Shown piece after piece: positions 47,875-59,897 of a stretch of DNA of 64,000 nucleotides. The stretch covers positions 13,971,233 through 14,035,232 of the forward strand of contig CP137680.1 of NCBI GenBank assembly GCA_037976565.1, in the 5' to 3' direction. The notes below the pieces were generated by a model, which saw only the letters and a list, made by a program, of their open reading frames with translations, had not been told where the DNA came from and did not search any database. Within the stretch, counting starts at the first letter, position 1. Every line of letters starts with the position of its first letter. The DNA comes from Mesocentrotus franciscanus (taxonomy: Eukaryota > Echinodermata > Echinoidea > Camarodonta > Strongylocentrotidae). The position numbers and the translations under genes were made by a program.

Positions 47875-49739
47875 GTAAGACAAATTCTACAACTCTATAC
47901 AAAAGAGATTAAATTTATTTGACCTAAATTCGTGTTTGTGCTCTTTTGCAGGTCACACGGACGATTTTATGTCCTTTTTGTGATTTTTTAAACAGTCTTT
48001 TGATGATTTAATGATTTTTATTGCCTATTTAACTCTAATTAAGTCGGGCAAGTCCAGGGTATGTACACTGTAGTCATTTGGTGTCCTATCCTGGTATGTA
48101 AACACGGTACATGTATATTGGAATGGTGAACATAAACCCTTTCGCGACAATCATTCCACATTTTGTGGTTTGGCTCAATAACTTATGATTCAGAAACCTA
48201 AAATATATGCCAGATGCATGAGTAGAAAGGGCAAACATTTCTGCACACACCACATCCATTTTTGTTTCATGACTATATTGCGTTTGATGCCAGGAGCTTT
48301 AAAAAGAACTGTAAGCTTTAAAAACCCCTCAGTTGGCAACAGTTGAGAGATTCGAAATCTTCTTTTTTATATAATTATCAAAATGGGCCACTTTTTCAAC
48401 TTTTGGCAACATTTGCGCCCATGTATTTTGTCTTCATCTCTTCATAGACATTCATTTTGTTTTAACAATGTAGCAAGAAAAAAATATTATTGTTGCCAAT
48501 TTGAAGAACAACATGTGATCAATTTAGCCCTAGAAATAAATCCTGTATTGAAAGGGTATCATTTCAGACTCAGATTCAGATTCATTTTCTTATTTATTGA
48601 CCCTTATTAAAAAAAAAAAAAACTACTTAAATTCGGCGTCCACTTGAATCCACTTGAGTTCACTTGCATAGCAATTTTCCTCGATATTTGGGTCTTACTC
48701 CAGCTCTAGTAAAGCTACTACTAGCCTTATACAATTGTTATCAGGTAAATATTTAACCTTGTCCATAACTTACAGGACAAATAGGCCGCCTACCCTCGAT
48801 TTGTTTAAGAATGAGAAATGAGAGGGAGGGGATGGCAAAAAAATCTTTTTCATGCTCTTCTGCCGAGTCATTTCATCCTATTGATAAGTTTTATGGATCT
48901 CTATGACCATCAGTCGACCCCAATTAACAGTACAACTTACACGATTCCTTAAAGGTGAAATTGAGTACAGGTTCTTGTCATGCACTTGCTTATAATGACA
49001 TATCTAGAGGCTATTCTTGAATTTTGATTGCATTGGGTTAAAATTTTAAACGAAAATAAATAAAATGAAGTATTGTTTGATATAAAAGGTAATGCAAAGT
49101 TTTGGGAAATACTGAAAATTGGATGGATAATAATGTTGATATATTTGGATGCCCCTGTGGATGTATTATAAGCACTAGGAAATATATCCCCTAAAACACT
49201 TCTGCTTTCGAGCAAATTGAATAATCAAAATTAACCGGTGCTCCCGGTAAATTTCAAATATTTAAAATAGCGCCATTCCATGGTAGCTGCGACCATGAAA
49301 ATCTCAGAATATGCAGTTCTGATATACAATTTCCAATCGGGAATAGCAAATCGGTCGATTGTAGTCAAGAAACATTGTTTTAAAGCAAAAGTAATATCAG
49401 TCTTGAGAGGGAGCTATACAACATAAAGAGTTATTATTTACAATGTCATCACTTTAGACTCGATTTCAACCGCGACAACGATCATTGAATATAGTAAAAT
49501 CGCATATGCTTCCAATATGTTCATTTGAACCAATTTCATTACCCCATACCCAAACTTTTGTTTACCTTTAAAAAAAAAACACTTTGAAACACTGCACTCA
49601 GATATGGACACATGGGGCTACACAAACATGATAATTTTATGTAGCTAAAGTTGTTATATTTGAGAGGTAAATTACTTACATTGGGTCCATGGTGGTTATG
49701 TTTGAAATGGGAAATTTCATCTTCTTTTCAAAAGCAATG

Positions 49740-49831
49740 CTTTTCAGGTAATAATAATGCGCCTCGGAATAGAATTTCTAGATAGACGGCGCTATAGAAA
49801 TGCCTATTATTATTATTATTATTATTATTAC
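49740..49831 (+). repeat. SINE-like 3' end with (ATT)n tail
   Basis: GGCGCTATAGAAATGCCTATT followed by nine ATT units at about 49804-49831. The GCGCTATA...AATG end with a trinucleotide tail matches the style of the repeat at 14183-14556. Confidence 0.55.
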
Positions 49832-50052
49832 TCTATATTTTTTGTATCAACCTTTATTCTCTTTAAACTTTGCAAGGTACCATAGTACATTTATTGCCTT
49901 TTATCAGACAATCGGATATGATAATTGCCCGGGGTGTTTCACGGTTTATTTCCTGTTTAAGATTTATTGATGATTTGTGATTTGAAAAGAAAACAAACAA
50001 GATTTATGGATGGTACTCCATATAACCTCATGTCATGTTGTATAAAGTACTG

Positions 50053-50338
50053 CAGTGGCGTAGCGTGAGTTTAACAAAAAGATAGAGAGGGGCATCAGTA
50101 TGACTGAGGGGGCGCTGATCTAACTCATGCATGGTATGCAAATACAAGAGGTCATTGATTAGGATGAGGGTGTATGAAGCGTTGTACCTATATCATCTTC
50201 TTTTCAGGTTTCCCATTTTCCTTCTTCATTTTCAAATCTCTTTTACTTCTCTGCTCAATGTTGTCATTCAATTGGGGGTTGAGGAGGAGGCACATGCCCC
50301 CATGCCCCCGTGCCCCGTGCCCCGCCGCTGCGCCACTA
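50053..50338. mobile_element. probable hAT-type MITE
   Basis: Left end CAGTGGCGTAGCGTGAG, right end CGCTGCGCCACTA, inverted. The flanks (AAGTACTG and GTATAATG) do not give a clean duplication, so the edges are approximate. Confidence 0.45.
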
Positions 50339-51043
50339 GTATAATGACACAAGTTCAACTTTTATCATGCCATAAACTGTTTAGCATCGGTCGATTTCCT
50401 GAACAGGGACATCTATGGGAATTTCATCTTCTTTTGTCATGCAGTTTGTCATTTTAGAGTGTTAATTAATCCTAACGTAAAGGTCAACATGTAGGGTGAA
50501 ATAAGAGTCAAGGAATTGGGGCAATAAAATTGAACCCGTGAAGCAGTGGCAGATCTAGGACTTTGTATTTAAAATTTAAAAAAAATAATATTAAAAAGAG
50601 GTTGGAAAAAAAAGGAGTAAGTTTTGTGTGTCATTTTCAGGTATTCCGATTGAACTCGAAAGGGGCACGGGGGCATTTTGTACTTCAAATACAATGTTTA
50701 ATTATTAAAACTAGTCGTTGATATATAAAAATACAAAATAAACTACTATAATCTTCGTCACGTTCATGCTGCGATATGAATATCTTTTCATTTCCTTGCT
50801 GAGAATAAATTTCCGTGCCGAGACACTTAAATAATAATATAGATTTTTTGCTTATTGAATTGAAGAACAAAATCTGAATAATGGTTTGCGGTTTACCAAT
50901 TTATAAGCCGGAAATGCGTTAACTCTTTGTACAATGATATGATTAACGCCATTAATTTCTTGTTCTTAGCAGATATTTCACTGTCATAATTATCATGAAT
51001 TTTGCGTCATATTTCGTCCCTTTTTGTTTCTTCTTCTCCCTAG

Positions 51044-51175
51044 GGGTATTCCTGATACCCTATTTCATCATGCTGTTCTTGGCCGGTATGCCTCTGATGT
51101 TCTTAGAGCTGGCCTTTGGTCAGTATGGAGGGGAAGGTCCAATCACCATCTGGAAGGCATGTCCACTATTTGCAG
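51044..51175 (+). CDS. SLC6 gene, exon D (TM2)
   Basis: Acceptor TTCTTCTCCCTAG, phase 1 in and out, 43 codons plus split Gly. [20 protein letters not shown] followed by [13 protein letters not shown] is the conserved TM2 and IL1. Confidence 0.95.
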
Positions 51176-53992
51176 GTGAGTCCACTATATACCTTATCCA
51201 GTTAGTTCAAAAATTAATCATAACCTTTCCGAAGCAGAGCAGTAACTTTATTCTAGAAGATGAAACAAATTGCTCTTTGTTTATATACTTTGCTGAGCTC
51301 ACAGTCATATTTTGGTCATGATATTAATTTGTATATGGTTTAACAATAATTCATATTTAGTTCTGTATATTCAAAATGATGGGGATGGTGTTATTAGGAG
51401 AAATAAGAATAAAACCTTATACTCTTTGGGGTGACCCGACATTTGCTCCTGTGAATGCTTCAGGCTTTCGTCAAAAATGTAGGATGGGAGTTAGGGTTGC
51501 AATTGGGATTCTGATTAGGTTTAGGGTTCATAATTTAATAGTCCATACATAAAGTAAAGAACTCGGTTAGTGTAGGAAAATGACTGCAAATTTGTCGTAT
51601 AAATATTTAAGTATTTTTAAAAGAAATGTACAATTCTGTTCTAATTCAGTTTTGAGATTGTGTCATATCATTGATTATCAGACTTCGGCAAATCATGTTC
51701 CGAACTTTTTCAATGTCATGTTTTGTTTGTTGTTAATTTTTGTGTGTTTTGTAGGGTTCTTTTTTTAATGAATGGGTGTAAAATTTTCCAAATCACGTCA
51801 CTTCTCGTTCAAAAAATACATGAAATGTTTATGACAATGGCTTGTCCTTGTTTTTGTTTGTGTCAAGTTCATTTTGAGATGAATGAGTGTAATTCCTTCC
51901 CAAAACTAGATGAACAGTTCAGAAGAAAAAAAGTTTTCGAATGATATTTTATTGAGAAACAAATAGAATATCACAATATTTCAAATAAACGCAATTGCCG
52001 GATCGAGTATGTATATTTGTTGAGCAAGTAATACATAATGACTAGCAGTTTATCGACCCCGTTTCGGGTAAAAAAGGTCGATTGAAAAGCGTGTAAATCA
52101 GTGTCCTCCGGGCTGGCATCTATTCATGAGGAGGGATGATGTGATTGAGTGCTTAGTGCTAACCATGTTATTGATTCTTATTATGAAGAAAGGACGTCTA
52201 GTTTTGAAGGGCTTTAGAAGCCAGTAATGTTTTGATAAAAATAGATGCGATAATTGATGGATGTTGTAGTCGGCATTCATTTCTTTAAGCTGTAATTTTT
52301 ACATTTCCATTGCACAAATGTAATCTCGTTTGCATCCAAACAATTTTGGTGAAAAGCTATGATTATACTTTGTGTTCAAATGATGAAATTTGCCGGTAGT
52401 GTTTTTGTCTTTCGAGTTCGGCAAACAGGTGCTGAGATAAACCATCTTCATCATCTACAATATTCTTTCTTTTAAAGCAATATTTTGCCTGATGTTATTT
52501 TTTCTTGATTACCTTGTTGTCCGTTGCCTATTAATGTTATACACGAGGCGTTATTTCGAATGCGTTATTACCTGCGCGTATCGGACTTATCAAGGCACAA
52601 CATTGTACATGCGCCGGTGATCAACGCATTAATGTGTGCACAATTCAGTGTGTATTCACATTTTGTATTATAGTAATATCAATGTCATTAGCAAGACGCG
52701 TCAAAGGCCGCGCCAGTCGTTGACGCAGTCGTTGACGCAGTCGTGCGTCAGATAAATGACGCTTCATGTGTAACGTGCATACGTTATCTAAGTGCTTTTT
52801 TATTTCGCGCCATTGCCCCTTTAAAGTCTAAAATACTGTTTTATGATGGGGTTGGGTGTCCGCCTGTCCGGACTCTTAACAAACATAAAGACTTCTCTTT
52901 TGCCTTCGGATTTTACGGGAAAATATTCATCAAATAGCTCTAACCCTCATGAATATTTGTCCTTAATGTTATTGTCCAACATAAGTCGTAGAAGATTCAT
53001 GAAATATTGCTCGTAAACTTCTTCAAATTGCTGTTTGAAAATCGACTGTCCTGTACACAAGCTGCATGTCCGGACACACATCTGAGCAGGGAGGTGGGAG
53101 TTACCTGTAAATCTCCGCCAGGCAGTAACAGAAACCTACATACCCCTCTCCCTTAGAAGCATGCAATTTAATTCGTGGAATAGGTACGGTTTGTATTGAG
53201 AGTTTGAGACCGGAAAATGCGAGGTGTAGAGAACAAATTGATAACTTCCTGTGCCTTACAGCTGAATCAGAGTTAAGTGATTTACAGGACAACACCAGGG
53301 TCATTCAGAGAACTTTAAGAGGAAAGATGAAGGATTTGTATATCGGAGAGTAGACTCACAAATGCCATGAAGCCGATATCAATTGCATGGCAGAGATATC
53401 GCTTGTAATTTGAAAGCAATTTTCTGATGACACAATCAAATTTGTACCTTGGATTTCTTCAATTGTGAAATAAAAACTTCATTTTTTTTGTAGAGCCTAA
53501 ATGTATACCAATCAAGGAACTTACAATTGACCCCTTTTACATTAGAAGATGAAAAGAAATCCCAGAAAGGATATTTCGATATTTTTTTTCCCCTCGGATA
53601 TTGGATCCTGGAAAATTATGTCGCTCAAATGAATTAGAATCACAATATAAGTTAAAATGAATTATTCCAGAATCCACAGGCAGAAGCGAATTTTATTACC
53701 ATCAACATAAAACTACCATATAGTGTTCGAGACATAAAACGATATAATTTCCATCTAAATGGTCGTCCTCTGTCTTCTACTTGTAAACTAATATATCACA
53801 ACGGGATGGATGGGCATCATTATAAGCATACAAACGGTTATAGTGGCGGAACGTTGATCCATTCATTGAGGGGGAAGACACTGGTGAAATGGGGGGCACG
53901 GGTGTAATTAGATAGCTGATATGCGAGTGAAAGTAGCTACCGAGCAGGGAGAAAAGTGTGGATGTGGGTCTTCTGTCCATGTTCCGATCCGC

Positions 53993-54057
<65 letters not shown>
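53993..54057. repeat. (TC)n microsatellite
   Basis: About 30 pure TC units. Confidence 0.97.
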
Positions 54058-54061
<4 letters not shown>

Positions 54062-54546
54062 TTAGGGCATGTTTCCAATTTTGTTGATACGATTTAGGGG
54101 CATATGGGCCACCTCCATGGCAGCCGCTACACCTTTCTACCGTCAACATCGTACCCACCGATATTCGCTTGTCATTAAAATTCATGAACAAAATTTCACT
54201 ACTTGACTCGGAGCAGGAAGGAAGTTAAAACTATTTATTTGTTGCTCTTCTCCCCCTTTTCAATTAATATTCTCACGCGGACAAGCCGAACAACGCCTGC
54301 AAATTGGCTCATTAATCTCGGAGAATGTGTTTTATCAAATATTTATATGACTTTTGGGGCGAGTAGCTCAACAGTAATACGCAGAGCCCAATCCAAAAAT
54401 GAATAATAGGGAAGGGTGATGGGCGATATATACCCCCGGGGCACAATGAACAAATTGTGCCCGCATAGATCCTGAGAAACTTTTATTAATTTTATTTTGA
54501 TTTCATTTACATTCTTTCTGGAACATTTTGTGTTTGTCCTGCCGAT

Positions 54547-55365
54547 TTTGTATGCCTCCGCTACAAAGTAGCCGGAGGCATTATGTTTTCTGGTTGTCCG
54601 TCCGTCCGTACGTACGTACGTACGTCCCGTTCTCGTGATCGCGTTATCTCAAGAACCGATTGATGGATTACCGCCAAACTTGGGTCATGTATGTATCTTG
54701 CAGAGCTAATGAACTGATTAGATTTTGGGGTCACGAGGTCAAAGGTCACAGGGCTCATTATGTATGCAAAAATAGCTCGTGATCGCGTTATCTCAAGAAC
54801 CGATTGATGGATTACCGCCAAACTTGGGTCATGTATGTATCTTGCAGAGCTAATGAACTGATTAGATTTTGGGGTCACGAGGTCAAAGGTCACAGGGCTC
54901 GTTATGTATGCAAAAATAGCTCGTGATCGCGTTATCTCAAGAACCGATTGATGGATTACCGCCAAACTTGGGTCATGTATGTATCTTGCAGAGCTAATGA
55001 ACTGATTAGATTTTGGGGTCACGAGGTCAAAGGTCAAAGGTCACAGGGCTCATTATGTATGCAAAATAGCTTGTGATCACGTTATCTCAAGAACCGATTG
55101 ATGGATTACCGCCAAACTTGGGTCATGTATGTATCTTGCAGAGCCAATGAACTGATTAGATTTGGGGGTCACGAGGTCAAAGGTCACAGGGCTCATTATG
55201 TATCCTAAAATAGCTAGTGATCGCGTTATCATTAGAACCAACAGATGGATTACAATCAAACTTGAATTTTAAAAATTGCTTCCATTTTGGTTTGTAAAAT
55301 TGCTCTATGGCGGAGGTATCATTTTCGACTGCGCGCAGTTGAAGTTCCATCTAGTTTTTTAATGG
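54547..55365. mobile_element. element with inverted CCTCCG ends and 144-bp internal tandem repeats
   Basis: The left end TGCCTCCGCTACAAAGTAGCCGGAGGCATTATG and the right end GGCGGAGGTATCATTTTCGACTGCGCGCAG carry opposed CCTCCGGC-type words. The body is the tandem array at 54632-55255 preceded by TCCGTCCGTACGTACGTACG. This looks like a common marine-invertebrate interspersed repeat; superfamily not determined. Confidence 0.5.
54632..55255. repeat. 4.3 copies of a 144-bp tandem repeat
   Basis: Unit starts CTCGTGATCGCGTTATCTCA and includes AGAACCGATTGATGGATTAC, TTGGGTCATGTATGTATCTT and GGTCACGAGGTCAAAGGTCA. Units start at 54632, 54776, 54920, 55070 and 55214. The third unit has an extra GGTCAAA. 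Copies are more than 95% alike except the last, which is shortened and diverged. Confidence 0.95.
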
Positions 55366-56008
55366 AACATTTATGAAACTTTTACTATTTGAAATTACTT
55401 ATCGCGTCTGTATAGCATTTTTATATCAGCGTCCTTTGATGTTTGATTTCATCATAATAATGTTCATTAAAATTCATAAAGGAGCAGTGAACTTCATTAA
55501 GCGTTAGTCCAATCAATGAAACAACTCACCAACGTTGGATGTTGGTTTGTTTTGTTTTGTATCGTATTTCACAACCATCATAAATAATACTCGATTTGTG
55601 GTGAAATTCTTTAAAACTTATTAGTTACTTTAATGAACTTAATCTTGACCGGCGTGATTTTTTAAGTGACCCGATATTTCCTTCCGCGACAACTGCTCCG
55701 GGTTTTATTTCGTCAAAAGTACAGTGTTATAAAGCCCCTTTGAAAGAGGATGTCATTTAAGACACATTTCTGCAAGGATTTTCAAAACAAATGTGTTTGA
55801 AGTGGAATATTGATGAAATAATACAAAAGTGCAAGTGTCCATCCAGTGATTGCAATTTGTAATGAAATTTCTGCTTGCATTCAGTAAGTAAAGATCGCGT
55901 GCTCGATCTTGTAATTTAAAAACCAAGTCCGACAAAAAGTCTTGGAACCAGCGCGATTTGAACGGGTTCAGCCTAACATTCAATACTTCTTATTGTTACG
56001 TATGGCAG

Positions 56009-56228
56009 GTATCGGATGGGCCATGGTGATGATCTCCGGTATGGTGGCCATCTACTACAACATCATCATGGCGTGGACCACGCTCTTCTTCGTGCGTTCC
56101 TTCACATCGGAAGTCCCTTGGAAAACTTGCAACAACACGTGGAACACGGACGCGTGTCAGGAGAACTCAACTGTTGCCATGGAAATGGGATTGAACATCA
56201 CTAAGCGACCGGCCCAGGAGTTTTACTA
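56009..56228 (+). CDS. SLC6 gene, exon E (TM3 and EL2)
   Basis: Phase 1 to 2, 72 codons plus split codons; acceptor TACGTATGGCAG, donor GTACGT. TM3 carries AIYYN. EL2 has the disulphide pair in CNNTWNTDAC and sequons NNT, NST and NIT, so the loop is very likely glycosylated. Confidence 0.95.
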
Positions 56229-56769
56229 GTACGTGTACACGAGGGGGCCGTTTATCTTCTTCAAGAGAGAGAGAGAGAGAGAGAGTGTGAAAGAAAATAA
56301 GATGTTCGATTTGAGAAAATGATTTATGTCTTTCATACTTATTCAACAGGCACAGAAAATCTCTTGAAGACAATTAGTTTGGGGGAACAGTAGATAGAAG
56401 AGACAATTTCGGTCAGTTGATTGGGAGCTTAATGTTGATGGGCTTAACATAAGACAATGAGCAACCACAAAATTATCGCAATTTATCATGCAGAATGCAG
56501 TTGCTGAGGCCATATAATTATAGACCTTACTTCTGAGTAGAATGTGAGAAGTCAATTATTCGTTCGACAAAGGTTTGTTAAATCTTGATAGTTACTTTCG
56601 TGCGCACACACATATTTGCCTAAAGGGAGATCAAACGAACATACTTCAGCGTACCCTAATTACGACCACTGGAGGTCTGGAGCAAGGGATTTAGCGCGAG
56701 CTCAACTCTGTCCAACAAGAGAATGATGTCTTCGCCTGCAAACTACCGTTACATATACATACATTCATG

Positions 56770-56916
56770 CATATATATATATATGTGTGTGTGTGTGTGA
56801 ATGCGTGTGTGTAATGACTTGATAAAGACGTAATGTACATCGGTAATTTGTGGCTTAATAAATCTTTTGGATTTAAAGCATGAAACTTCTTTTCTTCAAT
56901 ATTTTTTTTTGCGTTT

Positions 56917-56952
<36 letters not shown>
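56770..56952. repeat. (TA)n / (TG)n microsatellites in SLC6 intron E-F
   Basis: TA and TG runs at 56770-56800 and a TA run at 56918-56952. A GA run lies at 56264-56285. Confidence 0.9.
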
Positions 56953-56954
<2 letters not shown>

Positions 56955-57152
56955 TTTAAAATAAACCTATACAATAACAAACTTTTATATTGTAAACATG
57001 TCGGCCATCTTGGAAGATGTATTAAACTAAACTTACAAGTTAGTGCACTTCAAGTCTTCAAACATGCAGGACTGGAATTTTGTGTGTCTTAAAACTGGCG
57101 GCAGCGGTGGGATTACATTTTTATTAATACCTCCTTCTTTTGTGACCTTCAG

Positions 57153-57288
57153 TAACTACGTATTGGAAGTGGACGGTCACAACCTGGACGACATGGGATC
57201 CATGAAGTGGGAACTCGTGGTGTGTCTGCTTTTCTCCTGGATCGTCATCTTCTCCTGCATCTGCAAGAGTGTGAAGAGCTCCGGAAAG
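57153..57288 (+). CDS. SLC6 gene, exon F (EL2 end and TM4)
   Basis: Acceptor TTGTGACCTTCAG, phase 2 to 0, 45 codons plus split Tyr, donor GTAAGG. NYVLEVDGHNLDDMGSMKWE leads into TM4 LVVCLLFSWIVIFSCIC. Confidence 0.94.
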
Positions 57289-57523
57289 GTAAGGGAATCA
57301 TTGCCGAAACGTGTGTATCCTCACGACCATATGCAAGAAGAACTGCATAAACATACTTCCCTTTTTTTTTAACGACTTTAAAAGACACAAATGTTTCAGC
57401 CACATTGCCCCAAACTATATTTAACAGAAGTAACAACGAAACAGTAACTAATATTGAAAGATCTATCTGTAATGTCTGCTTCGTCTTCAGATCATGTTGC
57501 AATCATTTTGTTTTTCCAAACAG

Positions 57524-57656
57524 GTGGTCTACTTCACTGCGACCTTTCCCTATATAATCCTCACCATCCTCCTCATACGAGGGGTAACTCTACCAGGAGC
57601 GAGTATTGGTATCAACTATTACCTCTCCTCGCTGGGAGAAACTCAAGGAAACTGCT
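57524..57656 (+). CDS. SLC6 gene, exon G (TM5/EL3), carries a frameshift
   Basis: Acceptor TTTCCAAACAG, TM5 [17 protein letters not shown], then [14 protein letters not shown] in frame to about 57622. After that the annotated frame leaves family consensus and reaches the donor GTAAGT in phase 1, while exon H needs phase 0. From 57633 the other frame reads WEKLKETA, the normal EL3 sequence before [10 protein letters not shown], and ends at the donor in phase 0. So one base too many or two too few lie between 57623 and 57632. The rest of the gene looks intact, so a sequencing indel is more likely than a pseudogene. Confidence 0.88.
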
Positions 57657-58335
57657 GTAAGTTAATCAATCGAGCACGATTCTTGAAGTATATATTTCTC
57701 TTTTTTGTTAGGGAAAGCCTTGTGGGTTTTGCATTCATGTTCTTATGTGCCTACAGTGACTCACTTAAATTTATTTATAGTTGGTAAAACAAAAATGGGG
57801 GGTCTTGATCTTTTTTTTAAATGGGAGGGAATTGAGCCCCAAGCCTTTAGTAATCAATATTTCTTTCCTTCGCTGCATGCAACGGCATGGGACGGCATGG
57901 GATTGAATTAATTATCACGAAATTATCACGATCCCATGTAAAAAAGTGCTGCAAGACGTAATGTTTGTCAATCAAATATATTGATATGACTATGTTATGT
58001 GAGCGATTTTTTGTGATTCGTTTGTAGGCAGAACAAAAATCTGTCTTTAAGCAGTTTTATTGTATAAAACTGATTTATCGCTCTGTGTACTAGCCAGACG
58101 TAAAGGGGAGAAACAAAACAAACAAGATTTTGGACTATTATTTTCTACTTCGTTACATTAATAAATGTACATTAAGGACTTTTAAAAGGTATTTACGAAT
58201 GAATTAATCAAATAACTGAAAGAAATCCGATCTTTACATGTAAATATACAAGATAAATTATACATTAATTTGTAAAGGTGTTTTTAATGTGATTTCTTTT
58301 TAATTAGTTTTATTCTTTTCTGTTGATTATTGAAG

Positions 58336-58439
58336 GTATGGGGTGCAGCCGCAACTCAGATCTTTTATTCCTTGGGGCCTGCGTGGGGCGGAGTTCTTAC
58401 CTTCTCAAGTTACAACAAGTTCAACAATAACTGTCTTAT
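58336..58439 (+). CDS. SLC6 gene, exon H (TM6)
   Basis: Acceptor GATTATTGAAG (weak pyrimidine tract), phase 0 to 2, 34 codons plus two bases, donor [25 protein letters not shown] is TM6 with the unwound substrate site; [10 protein letters not shown] is the conserved IL3 motif. Confidence 0.94.
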
Positions 58440-59390
58440 GTGAGTACCTGTTTTCATGATATCATAAATCTCTTAGTTGAGGAGTATGAACACGCCGAAT
58501 AGTGAGGCAATGATCGGAAGTTCATTGATTTTAGGAAATGATACATGCATGTCGTTACCTTCTCGAAATTTGATTTCCTGAATTGCAAAGTCGTCTGATA
58601 ATTATTTTCTCTTGTTCTTTAAAGATACCATGTCCCTTGTGCAGCTTACATCACATTTTGTAGAACTTTGCAGGAATTATGAAAATGTCATGTATGTCCT
58701 ATCTGTGAAATTTAAACGTTAGCAGTGTCCTAATATTCAAATTATGCAAGGAAACCCGTTTACTTGCTAGACTTCACTGTCAGACACTATTGAGTGACTG
58801 ATTGGCTTTTTTCATCTTTGGTAATAACATACATTAATGAGCTGTAAAGGGTAAATGAGCATTTGTCTACATCAATAACCCGCTTCTTGTAATGGCCAAA
58901 ATTAAACTGATTGAATCTTTGCGCAGCATAAAACGTACGACCATTTGGTACAATGGTCTGAAAAATCAGACTATTACTTACTGGCTCTATAGCTCCTAAG
59001 TCGATTCGACAACTAATAGTCGTTATTTTCCCATTTAAAGATATTTTCAAGCCCACTTTTTTAAGGGAAGTTCTAAATTAGTATTGCCTTTGAAATGCCG
59101 TTGGAATTTAACCTTTTCATTTTTTTGGCCTGCAAATGGGACATAGTACCTTTAAAAGGTACGTTTTGTAACAAACAAAAAAACAAGGACACACCGCAAA
59201 GTATATCCATAACACACCTGATGCATGCAGCTCTGCACGATTTCTGTTTTTCTTAATGTAGAAGTTGTCGCTTTCATCGGTATGACTGGGGTACTTACTT
59301 CACAAAATATCTATCTCCCGACATTATGAAGCCATTTTATTTTTGATGACGTCATGACCTTTATCGTGCATACTGTCTGTTCCATTTCAG

Positions 59391-59515
59391 AGATGCCATC
59401 TGTATCCCGATCATCAACTGCTTGAGTAGTTTCTACGCAGGCTTTGTCGTCTTCTCTACGCTAGGGTTCATGTCTTATAAGACTGGTATCCACATTGACA
59501 ACGTCGCGGTCAAAG
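59391..59515 (+). CDS. SLC6 gene, exon I (TM7, start of EL4)
   Basis: Acceptor TTCCATTTCAG, phase 2 to 1, 41 codons, donor G/GTCAAT (non-consensus +3 to +5). DAICIPIINCLSSFYAGFVV and FSTLGFMSY are TM7; IHIDNVAVK is the start of EL4. No later exon lies before the gap. Confidence 0.93.
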
Positions 59516-59897
59516 GTCAATATCGTCCCAATTTTGTTTGATGACGTGTATATATCATGAATATGTATGATTTTAAATGCTTCGAGTGTATTTTCTTAGG
59601 AATAGGCTTCAATGTAAGCGCCTCGAGCACCCTTTTTTTGCATGGGCGTGCAGTGCGTTATAAATATATGTTCTATTTATCTATTAATAGTAATATTATT
59701 TAGGCAAAGTGGATTCGTTGGAAAAGTAGTTCATTGATGTAAATATATCAAGATTAAGACACTGAAGCAGAAATATTACTGAAAGCCAGTACGTTTTCGT
59801 GAAAAATAGACATGTGTAAATTGCTCTATTGAATAACAATCATCAACGACATCTTTATAATTGTTTTGTTCATTAATTTGAGTGAACTTTATTGTAT
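59516..59897 (+). other. start of intron I-J, cut by the gap
   Basis: AT-rich intron sequence after the last exon on this contig; no exon seen. Confidence 0.7.

Larger units (their letters stand above)
47875..51043 (+). other. SLC6 intron C-D (3.2 kb)
   Basis: No exon seen inside. It contains a candidate MITE (48953-49573, TTTAAAGGT-type ends), an ATT-tailed SINE-like copy and a hAT-type MITE listed separately. Confidence 0.6.
51176..56008 (+). other. SLC6 intron D-E (4.8 kb)
   Basis: No exon seen inside. Contains a (TC)n run, a CpG-rich patch with TCGTTGACGCAG repeats near 52705-52765, single hAT-type ends (AGTGGCGGAACG near 53843) and the 144-bp tandem repeat element. Confidence 0.6.
45680..59515 (+). 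other. gene part: SLC6 transporter with N-terminal SAM-like domain, TM1-TM7, nine exons
   Basis: Nine exons joined by GT-AG introns encode a long cytosolic N-terminus (about 215 residues, SAM-like domain at about 87-142), TM1 with [19 protein letters not shown]2, TM3 with IYYN, a large EL2 with the conserved Cys pair and three N-glycosylation sequons, and TM4 to TM7. The Gly where monoamine transporters have Asp in TM1 points to an amino-acid-type substrate, and the TM6 motif [10 protein letters not shown] looks glycine-transporter-like; the substrate is inference. It stops at a phase-1 donor inside EL4, 382 bp before a 500-N gap, and TM8-TM12 are not on this strand. Its continuation is the minus-strand half at 43415-38687. 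Joined length would be about 795 residues. Exon G has a frame-breaking indel. Confidence 0.9.

Noticed and set aside
54355..54410. tRNA-like words GAGTAGCTCAACAGTAAT
   Set aside because: No B-box or cloverleaf partner found; chance or an old SINE trace.
54561..55037. 158-codon minus-strand frame with threefold repeat
   Set aside because: Product of the 144-bp tandem repeat; the unit length is a multiple of three, so the frame stays open by chance.
38687..59515. Two head-to-head SLC6 paralogues
   Set aside because: Each half lacks exactly what the other has, the phases and conserved loop join perfectly, and the breakpoints coincide with 500-N gaps.
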